A program made the translations under genes and the position numbers. The notes under the pieces are model-generated. The model searched no databases and was not told where the DNA came from. It saw nothing but the letters and a program-made list of their open reading frames with translations. Below are positions 38,751-49,139 of a DNA stretch of 64,000 bases, in pieces. Position 1 is the stretch's first letter. Every line of letters starts with the position of its first letter. Source of the DNA: Cylicocyclus nassatus (Eukaryota > Nematoda > Chromadorea > Rhabditida > Strongylidae); the NCBI GenBank assembly GCA_958299035.1, contig CATQJL010000112.1:9896880-9960879 (forward strand), in the 5' to 3' direction.

Positions 38751-39057
38751 GCATGCCGTAATGTTGTAATCATAAAGGTCCCACAAGAACTGTGTTTCCA
38801 ACCATGGTAGCTGTTCCACTCGTTTCCGAATTGTAAATGAAGGGTCTTTGAGAATGCTAGTTTTTGCCATTTTCGCGCTCTCTACGATATTTCGAGATCA
38901 ACGCTTCGAACTACCTCAGATAAGTACCGAAATTTAAGGTCCATGATTTGCCGAGCCATTGCCAGTAAAGACTGAGGGCGACAGACAGTGGCCTGATGCT
39001 AAAGTCTATCCATTCTTCGCGCAAGAACTCGAATTTCTGAAAAGGACTAATAATTTA
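38751..39057. other. spacer between retrotransposon copy 1 and the next inverted-repeat element
   Basis: About 300 bp with no supported gene. It may include the true 5' end of retrotransposon copy 1, but it does not align with copy 2. Confidence 0.4.
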
Positions 39058-39523
39058 ACAAGGAAAGTCACTTGACTTAGGTCGGGCTTTTAAAATGAGA
39101 CACATATGGTTGGAGTCAGCTTGAAACGCTGATTTCAAATCTGCTTTCCTTAGCTGCGACGCGTTCCTCTGAAGCGAGTTATGAGCTTTTTCCTGAGCAA
39201 ATTTTGCGTGTTGACCGATTTAGGCATGCTACGGTATCATCATCTAGGTAGTGGTTCAAATGCATATTATACACTATCAAAGCCAAATGACTCAATTTAA
39301 TGTTATTTTGATTTTTCACCACTTTTTGGGCAGATTTTCATCCAAAGACCTTTTTTCCATATTCAGTTGTATGTCAATGACACATACTAAAAAAGCTCGT
39401 AACTCGCTTCAGAAAAACGCTTCGCAGCTAAAGATAGCATATTTAAAATCAGCGTTCCGAGCTGATTCTGAATATATGTGTTTCACTTCAAAAGCCCGAC
39501 CTAAGTTAAGTGACTTCCCTTGT
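39058..39523. mobile_element. MITE-like element, family B, with about 130-bp inverted arms
   Basis: The left arm opens ACAAGGAAAGTCACTTGACT and the right arm ends AAGTGACTTCCCTTGT. Pairing continues inward through TTAGGTCGGGCTTTT, CGCTGATTTCAAATCTG and GCGAGTTATGAGCTTTTT-like stretches on both arms. It is about 466 bp and non-coding. Its inner arm motif recurs at 40526-40828 and near 49360-49420. Confidence 0.8.
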
Positions 39524-40029
39524 AAGTAGGATTTATGTATCAGTTTGAGTGTTTCAAGTGTTTTGGCAGATAAAAGAAACATGACTACATCTTCATGGCA
39601 AACAGGCATGAATCGCATTTTGGAGAACTTTGAAAACACAAATCTAACATTCGAGAAAAAATATCTCCGCTGGGAAACTTTTGAGATTGTTCCAAAATTT
39701 TGCAAGAAATCCAGAAATGAATGTTTATCTGTAACCGCCGATTTCCTTCCATTTTCATCCTTGTTTGTGTCAGTAGCGAGTTCACAATTCCATATTAGTT
39801 ACACAGCTGCTTCTCGAAGGTTGCGCGACGTCTGCGAGCGTCCGACCTGGCGTTTTGCCTAACCGCGTTCGATGACACTCACGAAGACAGGGGAAGCGGC
39901 ATTTAGCTTACCTCACCTTACGAGTTGCCTTCTGCTGCACCTTGCCTGCCCTGTGCGTCGGGAGCTAATGAAAAAAAAACAGTTCATGGTCTCCTTTAAA
40001 CCACATTCACGAATTTCTTTGGATTGACA
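39524..40029. other. intergenic stretch, nothing identified
   Basis: Open frames on both strands (39545-39862 on +, 39409-39705 on -) overlap each other, have no recognisable motif and probably reflect AT-rich spacing between repeats. Confidence 0.4.
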
Positions 40030-40900
40030 AGGGAATGGTCAGAAGTCGAAGTGGCCAATCCATACAAGCTGCATATCAGTAGATGCAGCATAAATTGGTG
40101 ACTCTAAGGCCCGTATGCACGTACATCCCCGCTGGGGAGGGGAGGGGATCTGAGAGGGGATGCGCCATATCTTGCTACTTTACGTATCTTTCTCCTTCCT
40201 TTTCTATCTTGCTTATGAAGGTTCTCATACCGTATTACCTGCGCATAATCGATGCCAGGTTACTGGCATAACTGATTAGATTTGTACTGTTTTGTGTGAT
40301 CCCCTGGGGATCCCCAGGGGATCCCCAGGGGATCACACAAAACAGTACAAATCTAATCAGTTATGCCAGTAACCTGGCATCGATTATGCGCAGGTAGTAG
40401 GGTATGAGAACCTTCACAAGCAAGATAGAAAAGGAAGAAGAAAGATACGTAAAGTAGCGAGATATGACGCATCCCCTCTCAGATCCCCTCCCCTCCCCAG
40501 CGGGGATGTACGTGCATACGGGCCTAAATCTGTCTTCCTTATCTGCAGAGCGCTTTTGTGGACGAAATTATAAGCCGTTGAAGGCCATTATTTTGCTAAG
40601 AAATTGTGCGTGTAAAGCGCAAACTTGGCCGTACAAAGCCATTCTTGGCTCAGTGTTGGACCAAAACATGCAGATAGGTCACTTCATATGACCCGTACGT
40701 AGAGTTGAGCTGAAAGGGCAATAATGTGCCTAATTTCGCAATTTTTGTATACGGAGTTTTCGCAGTAAAGCTGCTCATAACTTCGCCTACAAAGGCGCTC
40801 TGCAGATATGGAAGACAGATTTGAAATCAGCATTTTAACCTGCATCGAATGGTATGCAGCTTGTATAGATTGGCCACTTCGACTTCTGACCATTCCCTGT
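40030..40900. mobile_element. 870-bp palindromic foldback element with central hairpin
   Basis: The outer ends GGGAATGGTCAGAAGTCGAA (about 40031) and its reverse complement (about 40881-40898) define two arms that mirror each other through CCCGTATGCACGTACATCCC and ATGCCAGGTTACTGGCATAA to a centre at 40316. The centre (40294-40338) is a near-perfect 45-base hairpin built from GTGTGATCCCCTGGGG and its mirror. The right arm is about 290 bp longer because a second inverted-repeat element (40526-40828) sits in it. There is no coding capacity. Confidence 0.85.
40526..40828. mobile_element. MITE-like element, family B, nested in the right arm of the 40-kb palindrome
   Basis: Inverted ends of about 50 bp: AAATCTGTCTTCCTTATCTG on the left and CAGATATGGAAGACAGATTT on the right, with GCAGAGCGC and TTATAAGC/GCTCATAA further in. 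It interrupts the symmetry of the surrounding palindrome, so it inserted after the palindrome formed. The termini resemble the inner arms of 39058-39523. Confidence 0.75.
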
Positions 40901-40904
40901 GAGT

Positions 40905-41600
40905 TAGATCGCGCGCATAGAATACTAAACATGCTTCATCGAAGACCAATTAGAAGCCATAACAGAGTAAACTATGATAATGGTGATCATTTCTGGTTGA
41001 GAGTACCTGCAAGTATAGAAATTTGAAACGGTGAGCCTCCCGATCCTCATTATCTTTACTTAAGCTTCACGAAAGAGGAGTGAATCAATTCAAATGATTA
41101 ACTTTAGAATATAAAACGAGTTTGCCAGTATGTACTTCCACACATGCTTTTAAGAGTCAATAAGGAACGAAACTGGATGTTCTCTTTGGAGTAAATACAA
41201 CGATACAATCCAAGAAACAGTTGCAGCAATGTGTTAATGCTTAATTTGCGAGAAAACGGTCAGAAAGCAAAATTTGAAAAAATGGTTTGCAACTCAGTAT
41301 GCAAGCCACCGATCCATTAACATTTCCAGTATGTTAGCTCTTTATACATATATGTGACATACAGTTCAGTATATAGCTCACTCGCCTGTTGCGACTCTAT
41401 ATGCGACACATAGCTCTAACAAAGTGATGGCTCTCCGGTATCTTTTTCTTAGCAATCTTTGTGGCACTAAATCGAGAACGTAAATCCGCAGATCGAGGGA
41501 TAATGGACTACCTAACAACCTATTTAACACTAGTATTTGACACTTGCGAACTGCACAGGTCTATTATAAGGAAACGTGGGAATTCCAAATACCATATTTT
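40905..41600. other. intergenic stretch, nothing identified
   Basis: AT-rich DNA with short overlapping open frames only. No inverted repeats or recognisable motifs were seen. Confidence 0.4.
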
Positions 41601-41798
41601 CAGGTGTATAAGCCGCACCTTTTTCGAATTTTCAAGCGGCTGCTCAGCCGCGTCAATGTCTTTCGGAAAACGATCCCTGTGCCGCACGATTCTCTCAGGC
41701 AAAATGCGACACGGTTCTGGATTCTTTGGTTGCAAAGACTTTTAGCGTGTTTGAGCTGGTCGAGTTTATACCAAAATCCCCAGCGGCTTATACACCTG
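41601..41798. mobile_element. small MITE-like element with 16-bp terminal inverted repeats
   Basis: CAGGTGTATAAGCCGC at 41601 and GCGGCTTATACACCTG ending at 41798 are exact inverted copies and bound about 198 bp of non-coding DNA. Overlapping open frames here (41461-41745 on +, 41520-41735 on -) are incidental. Confidence 0.7.
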
Positions 41799-43026
41799 AA
41801 GCCAATGCCAAGTACACGCCATAAGCCAATTAATCAATGAGCACGAACGTAAAAGATCTTGAGCAGTGCGCCACTGCTACTAGCTGTTTGGTGGCCTTTA
41901 ATGTAGCCTTGGGCGGATTAGAGGAGCAATGTAGTTTCGTTGTGTTATCAGAATACTAGCTTTACAGCTTTAGTGAGTCAGAAGAACAGCATTGATGCAG
42001 TAGTAGAATGTTCTATATAATGGGCGTGAGAAAGTAGTATCCATGCACCTGGGCTATAGAGACACGTCATAGCTTATGGCATGACCTTTACAGTATCTAG
42101 GCATGAGTAATGATACGATAAAAAGGGTGCCGACATTGTCGGCTCACTGCCGCCGGCGAGCAAATGGACAGCGAGAGACATAGCAAATAAATACAACACG
42201 ATTGATCATTCCTAGAACAATAATCTACTGGGGGAGGTGAAAGAGGTGCCGAACCTATTGGCACGACTATTTACGGCCTTAAATTGATCTGTGTCGGGAG
42301 GGTCCGGCGACGATTGAGGCAACTCATCACTGGCTAATGTCAATGGCCTCGAATATCATGCAGTCGGTACTCTCAGTCTTTGCACTTTGACAAATTTGAT
42401 ATATAACGAAAAATAGCAGCGAATTGTGGAATTTGAATGATCTGAATGGGTCACATGCACAACTTTTTTCTAAATTAATCTGGAAACGTCTTCAACATCC
42501 CCTTTCCATTTTTTTCTTCGATATTTTTCAAATGTTCATAAATGAAACAAGTTGGTGCAGTGATGCCGAAAAAACCTTGTAACAAATACGTGACTGCCAT
42601 CCACGTGACGAATCTGAAGCTTATGTTGACCAAATCAGTGTTTCGCATTGCTTTTATTTGAAAAGCTGAGGTTTTTGTGCAATCAGAGCGTTTTCACAAT
42701 TAAGTTTTACGGTTATTTCGCTAAAATGAGTGTTATGAGACTGAAAATTTTGAAACATTGTATGAGTTAGTTGAACATCACTGAACCTATCAAAGATGTT
42801 TTCATGGTTTTTTGAACTAAATCAAACATCAAACGCGGGGCATCAAACTCCTTTGGTGAGCAAATCCTTGCAGCATGAGTGTTGCACCCGCAAGGCGATC
42901 CTAGTGGTTGTATCAAAAAGTGATATATCAAAAAAAAGGAGCAGTAGTTGAATTTGGCATACTAAACCGTACGTAACCACATGGTTAACAATAGGGGCTA
43001 GAGTTTTTACATTTTCTTGTTATATA
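41799..43026. other. intergenic stretch, nothing identified
   Basis: No open frame of note on either strand over 1.2 kb and no clear repeat. A CCGCCGGCG patch near 42150 is the only compositional feature. Confidence 0.45.
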
Positions 43027-43649
43027 TTAGGTCGGTCCAAAAGTTCGCGCTGTTCTTTAGACCCATGCCTAGAACACTCAAAATAAAGATAGACAAAAAG
43101 CTGTAAGAACCATCCAATGCAGAATTTCTTCCTCTTTCTAACGGTATGTTCTTGTTCAGATTCCCTCAATGTCCTCTCAATAATCGGCAGAGATCTCCAA
43201 CCCGTGATTTTCACCCATCTTCAAATTAACTATTTTTTTAAAACTCCATTTTCAACTTTTAGACTAGTTTGATAACTGTTGCATAGAATGAACAAAATGC
43301 ACTACATTACATTTTTTGGCATCTCTAGCTGGCTTCTAAAATTTTTGAAAATATTTTTGACGATAACAAATTCCATATTTGGGCATCTCTCCTCACAGAA
43401 AAGTAAACGGTTAGCAACCAAAGTGTGATTCGATGCAGCTTTTTATCCACTTTCTGATAGACTACTTTCCTTCCTGATTTGTACAATATTTGAGGTCAAA
43501 AACTCAATAACTTTTGTTTTCAGACGCGTTCCAGGCTGTACCCAAATTTGGAATTTAATATTTCTAACCGCTAAACACTCAATTGCTTGATAGACTAGTG
43601 CTAAGTCATGATATGTTTTTGGAAGCTTCTAATTCCAAGATCCCCCACA

Positions 43650-46600
43650 ATGGTCGGCCGCCTCATCGTGGCGTGAGGGTGACACTGGGTGTCGAACTAC
43701 GATGCACAGCCTAGTGTATACTCTGGTAGGGCCTCTCAAGCTGTGAAGGAGTTCGCCATTTCCGGTTTCGGCCGGATGCCTAGCTAAGAGCCGGCCAGGC
43801 CATCCACCGCCGTCTGGTTTTCTGGTCGCTAGGCGGTTCTCCTCGCTCCAAGCTCGGGGTCAGCGATCGCCCCGGGAAGTCAAGAGTAGCCTAGTAAGTC
43901 TGCTATTGTAGGGAAAAAATTTCATCACTCTACCAGGAAGATTGGAAAAAAAACCCTGTACAACGGATCCCACTTACGGCGCCGGCTGGTACTAAGAACG
44001 ATGACAGGATCCTCAGGGCGCCTTTTGAATTGAACAAAAACGAAACGTCTGCCTGGATGACACTCCATGGAGACTGCCTCATGCTCTGCACCTACAACGC
44101 CAGGACAGTCTCCACAAACGCCGACCTCCACGCTCTTCTCTACGCTGCAGAGTACATCAAGTACCACATCATCGCTCTGCAGGAAACGAAGCCTAGGAAG
44201 AAGGACGTGCGGCAGATGAGTGACGGGACCTCATCATTCGTGGTGAAAAGCTTCCATCACGAAACGTGGGAGGCGTCGGCTTTGTCGTCCACCCATCTAT
44301 CGTCCATCTTGTCGATTCGCACGAGATCCTATCATCTCGTCTAGGCATCCTACGACTACGCCCTCCACGTCAGAAGACCATCAGCATCATCAATTGCTAC
44401 TCACCAACATCAGCAGCTGGCGACTCAGAACGAAAGAACTACATGCTTTTTATGAAGACGTGGAGGAAGTCGTCCGCAACGAAAAGTCCTTCTACAAGTA
44501 TGTTGTGAGCGACTTCAATGCCAAAATTGGGATGCCACTAGAGAAGGAATATAGGATCGGGAAGTTTGGATATAGGCTCCAGAACGAAAACGGCAACCGT
44601 CTCGTTGAGCTTTTCTCCGCCGCACAACTTTTCCATGGAAAAAATTCCATCTTCATGAACAAAGAACATCGCCGATGGAAATCGCCCAATGGAACTATTC
44701 ACGCGGAGATCGACTACATTCTCACCAACCGAAGGTGGAGCTTGCTTGATGTCTCAGTAGTTACATCCTTCTGCAGTGGCTCCGATCACCGCCTCCTTCG
44801 AGCAAAGATACGATTCAGTCGAAGGCTGGAAAAGAAAGCCTATCACTGTGCCGCGAGAAGGAAAAGAAGTCGTTTATGACGCTAACAGGCTGGAAGAGCT
44901 CATATCAAGTTGTGACCGGCCCATCGAGGAGGACCCAACGTATGACTACGACCAGCTTTTGAGAGGATTGTGAGCCTGTGGAGAGTGCACCTCAGTGACT
45001 TCTGAGAAGAACTTGAAACACATCTCGAAGACCACCAAGGAATTGCTCGAAAGAAGAAGATTTCTGGGGCAGGATCTGTGCAACACGTCTCGAGCGACTG
45101 ATAGCCAACGTCAGTTGCAGAACAGCTTTGCAGGAATATTTCAGGAAGTACAGGCAAGCCAAGATACTGGAAATAGCCGAAGGAAGACGAAGTCTTGAGA
45201 AGTGCCGAAGGAACTTCTGTGAACTTCAGCGCTTACCGAGAGAGCCGTAACGGCTCTCTCGGTAAGCGCTGACTCAGTTCTCCATGTCTCTGTTGTCGTT
45301 TCAGCTCCTATCCATAACGCTGGGTTATGTCTTGTCGTCGGATAGGTGTTTGAGAGAATAGCACAATGTTTTGTGATCTTTCCAGGCTCTGAGAAAGGCG
45401 ACGACGCCGAAACGTCAGCCGTAATAAAGTTACCGACAATCTTGGTGACAGGCTCAAGAAGATTATAACAGTGATCAACATTATGCCAAGATTCATAAAC
45501 AACTGAGTTTGGAGCATTACCGTCCAATATGCCTGCTGAGTGTGCTGTACAAGCTTTTCACGAAGATTATCCTCGCTCGCATATCTAGGACAGTGGATGA
45601 AGCGCAACCCCAAGGGCAAGCTGAATTTCGCAAAAGTTCAGCTCTATGGACCACATCCAGACGGTTTCGAGGGTCGTAGAAGTCTGCCGGAAGTACCGAC
45701 TGCCTCTCGTCCTAACCTTCGTTGACTACGAGAAAGCCTTTGACAGCGTCGAAACCAATGCTGTTCTCTGAGCTAGTCGATCAAGGAGTGGACCCAGCTT
45801 TTAGCCAACTGCTATAGGAACTGGACAACGCCGATGCAGCTTTCCATCGCTTCATGACCATCCCAATTGGGAAGGAGGTCCGACAAGGCGACACAATCTC
45901 GCCGAAGCTGTTCACCGAGGCCTTGCAGTGGGTGAAGTCACTAAATTGAAAGGAGAGAGGCGTACGAGTTGATGGGAGATCCCTGTCGAACCTTCGTTTT
46001 GCGGACGACATTTCTCTTCTGGAGCAGTATCACTGAAGCGAGACGATGCTGAAGAAACTAAACGAAGTGAAGAAGTAGATCGAATTGCGAATAAATCGGA
46101 AGACACCCAGTTCATGAAGAACGTCTTTTGCGAAAATGCAGAAATAGGATTGAAAGGCACTCCTATCATGGAGTCTTCCTACGTGTATCTCGGACGCTCG
46201 ATTAACATGGAGAGCGATTTGAGGGAAGAACTTAACAGGAGAAGAAGAGCAGCCTGGGTCCTTTCAGGTTTCTGAAGGAAGCCATTGACCAACTGACGGA
46301 CCCGGAGCTTCGACCTGTTCAACTCAACCGTTCCCGGCGCTCTGTTACGCAGCTGAGACTTGACCCGACACTGTAGCCATGTCGAAAGCTCTACGGACCA
46401 CTCACAGAGCGCTTGGCTCTTCTGAAAATGAGGCGCCACAAACAACACCTTGTCGGACTTCGCAGTACGGCTATAAGAAAAAGGTCCCGCCTTCGTAACC
46501 CAGCGAATACCTTGCGAAAGCGAAATATTGATGGGCCGGTCACATTAGGAGAAGAACAGACGACAAATGGAGACTAAGAAATCGGAGTGGATTCCTCTCG

Positions 46601-46838
46601 AAGCGAAACGTCCCCGAGGAAGACCTCCAACGAGATGGGCAGACGTGTTCGTGGGGATGGACCAGCTGAGGAATCGCCTGGATACGGATTTCGCCCCTGG
46701 AACTCGTGGACGCAGCCACCGACGGCAGCCGAGAAGATTGTGGATGTCCGAACCGAGGGCAAGGAACAATTGAGACTTCTGTACTGGGCCGCACGACACG
46801 TGAGGACGGGCCATCTAAGTACCTAAGTAAGTAAGTAA
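43650..46838 (+). mobile_element. decayed RTE-type non-LTR retrotransposon, copy 2
   Basis: The 5' leader (about 43740-44030) aligns with the one in copy 1. The endonuclease is spread over three frames: CTYNARTVSTNADLHALL (44030-44344), a [18 protein letters not shown] segment (44266 on), then VSDFNAKIG at about 44505-44531, [13 protein letters not shown] and [10 protein letters not shown] (44394-44879). The reverse transcriptase is badly broken: LTFVDYEKAFDSVE near 45710-45750 and LRFADDISLL near 45990. The C-terminal GRPPTRWADVF box is at about 46620-46650. The element ends in a (TAAG)n tail at 46815-46838. Part of the middle (45228 to about 45525) is replaced by unrelated DNA. It is inactive. 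Confidence 0.9.
45228..45525. repeat. foreign insert in RTE copy 2, opening with a perfect 43-base hairpin
   Basis: At 45228-45270 two exact 21-base arms (AGCGCTTACCGAGAGAGCCG start) flank a single A. From there to about 45525 the sequence does not match RTE copy 1, which resumes at GGAGCATTACCGTCC. About 250 bp of the expected RTE sequence is missing, so this is a replacement or an insertion plus deletion. The insert contains GGCGACGACGCCGAAACGTC near 45400. Confidence 0.6.
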
Positions 46839-47240
46839 TTCTGAAGATTTCTCACTGTTCGAAGCAATTGTGTATTTCGCGATCTCGCAAAAGTAAGGGC
46901 TTTTGGAAAAATTATTCTAACAAGTATTGAAGAGATAGTTGATGAAGCCGAAATAGTTCATTGTATTGAATTTGTTTATTCTATCCAATTTTCATAAAAG
47001 CTAGTCCAAAAGTTAAAAAAGGGAATTTTAAAAGATAGCCATACTGAAGGTTGGTGAAATCATGGGTGGAGATCCCTGCACAGTTATTGAGCGGACAAAG
47101 AGGGAATCTAAACAGAAGCACAACCATTTGAAAGAAGAAGACATTCTGCATTGGATGTTGCTTACAGCTTTTGCCTATCTTCATTCTAAGTGGTCTGAGC
47201 ATGGGTCTGAAAAACAGCGCGAACTTTTGGACCGACCTAA

Positions 47241-48859
47241 TATATAGTGGTAGATACCTAACAGGAGGGATACTTGGTAACCGTAGCCTTTTGGAATGAG
47301 ATTTTAAGCGTCAAATGCAATTTGCTGATTGCAGATTTGCGCGTTCTGCTGCGTGCTTTTCCGAAGGAAGTTATAAACACTTCTCGTCATCAAATTTGCA
47401 CCGTTTTGATGACAAGATTCACTTTGGAATAGTCACTTTTGCCCTACAAAGAGCGTCCAAATAATAAATCGTTATATAAGTCTTGTTACATTATAGCTTC
47501 TTATGACGATAAGTTGAACACTCTGTGAATTTAATAGGACTTCAGGGCGCTTCAGCGCGCCATTCGATAGCGCAAAGAAAGCTCTACAACACAGTATGCA
47601 AAAGTTAGCACCAGCTTCGACCCACTGTAAGTTTGCATCTGGAATTTAAGTCGTGCTGAAGGCTCATGAAAAATAGGAAAATTCATATCTTTGCTGGAAA
47701 AAATCCTACGAAATTCCAACCTGCTCATTCAGATTACACACCACATCAGACTATATACAATTGCTGTATTTTTTGGTTTGGTTTTTTGGTTTTTTTTGTT
47801 TTTGTTTTTTTTGGTATTGGTTGTACTTTTAAGGGCTTGTAGTATGCAATACATTAATAGAAACAACATAGCTTCTTTTTTATAGAAACAAGAAAATTTT
47901 CGTTTTCTCGATTTTTAGATGAGGAAGAAATACAGCAACGATACATGTGCGTGTCTGATGTGGTGTGCAATCGGTGTGAACAACTTGGAGATGCAGAGGA
48001 TTTTTTTTGAACAAAGAAATGAATTTTCTCTATTTTTGAGCCTTCAGTGCCACTCACATTCCGGGTGCAAACTTACGATGGGTCAAGCTGGTAACTTTTG
48101 CGCACCTTCTTGTAAAGCTTGCTTTGCTCTATCGAACGGTGCCCTGGAGCCCTATAAAGTATATATAAAGTTTACGTCTTATCGTCGTAAGAAATCGAAA
48201 CGACTTAACAGAACAAAGCTTTACGTTGAGCTCAGAGCCGTTATCGATCTTTACGATTTCCCACTTGATCCAGCAAGCTGCGTAGGTTTTTAGACCGGAG
48301 CGAGCTTTTTTCCTCAAAAGGGCAGGCGTCGTTGCTATTCCGGATCCTAACAAGGAGGAAGGAGTTTTGGAACCAAAATGATACTATACACTGAACTTCA
48401 AGCGTAAAATAGATTTATGTAAAAATCTTGAAAGAATTATATGGAATGCAAGTTTTGCCTACCTCAGGTGGGCACTGGGTGGGCGATTGTCTGAGGTAGG
48501 CAGTTGAAAAATGTTAAGCACGCTCTTCATTCACATAAGTTTTTCATATAATTTTTCACACTTTGTTTCTCAGTCCAGCTGCGCGTACACATACGAATTT
48601 CATGCCATATCGTCATCTGTGCGTTAGCGAGCCAGTTTCTATTTTTATGTTGGTGAAAGAAAGCTGTTCTACAACACTTTTCATTGAGCTCCTTCTAGTC
48701 CATGTCCGAACTCTTATTCATATCGTTATGTATGCGCTGAACCAAAACATTTAATTACACCTTGATGAAAAAATTTGGACTTTTGAAGTGTACGCGCGAG
48801 CAAAACCTGTCTTCATGTCAGTCGTGTAACAACTTGTCGAGAGACTGTATGTACATGTA
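47241..48859. other. intergenic stretch, nothing identified
   Basis: AT-rich, with a T/G-rich simple-sequence patch at 47775-47825. The open frame at 47919-48293 on + has no recognisable domain. No inverted-repeat element was seen. Confidence 0.4.
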
Positions 48860-49139
48860 CCCTCGATATCATCCCATATGTCTTCCCTCAACATGACGTG
48901 GATTACGTGGCTTGATGAGGCGCCGCCTCGCCTCGGGCTTGCGCCACGTTGCGTGCGCATCTTCGGCGTGATGTGGCAACAAGAAGAACGTGGAAAAGCC
49001 TGCGCCACGTTGTGTTGAGTGCCACGTCGCGCCAAATGATGCGCTCGCAACGTGGCGCGAGGCCGAGGCGAGGCGGCGCCTCATCAAGCCACGTATTCCA
49101 CGTCATGTTGAGGGAAGACATATGGGATGATATCGAGGG
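48860..49139. mobile_element. 280-bp MITE-like palindrome with TA target sites
   Basis: The ends CCCTCGATATCATCCCATAT and its inverted copy are flanked by TA on both sides. Pairing extends over more than 100 bp through CAACATGACGTGGA, TACGTGGCTTGATGAGGCGC and CGCCTCGCCTCG. The inner part is GC-rich with GCGCCACGTTG motifs. The TA target points to a Tc1/mariner-type mobiliser. Open frames on both strands are by-products of the symmetry. Confidence 0.8.

Larger units (their letters stand above)
43027..47240. mobile_element. mariner-like long-inverted-repeat element split by a retrotransposon
   Basis: The left end TTAGGTCGGTCCAAAAGTTC at 43027 and its exact inverted copy ending at 47240 are both flanked by TA, the Tc1/mariner target. 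Similarity continues inward for about 230 bp on each side (43027-43262 and 46998-47240), at roughly 80% by eye. Removing the RTE copy between them leaves about 1.0 kb, of which nearly half is terminal repeat. The remaining DNA shows no transposase frame, so this is a non-autonomous element. The two arms encode mirror-image short peptides ending ELLDRPNI, a by-product of the inverted ends. Confidence 0.8.

Noticed and set aside
45385..45420. Hammerhead-ribozyme-like string CTGAGAAAGGCGACGACGCC followed by GAAAC
   Set aside because: The CUGANGA core is not intact and no helix III with a NUH cleavage site could be drawn.
46540..46826. Several overlapping open frames on both strands at the end of RTE copy 2
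   Set aside because: Only the + frame with GRPPTRWADVF is the element's own; the others are shadows.
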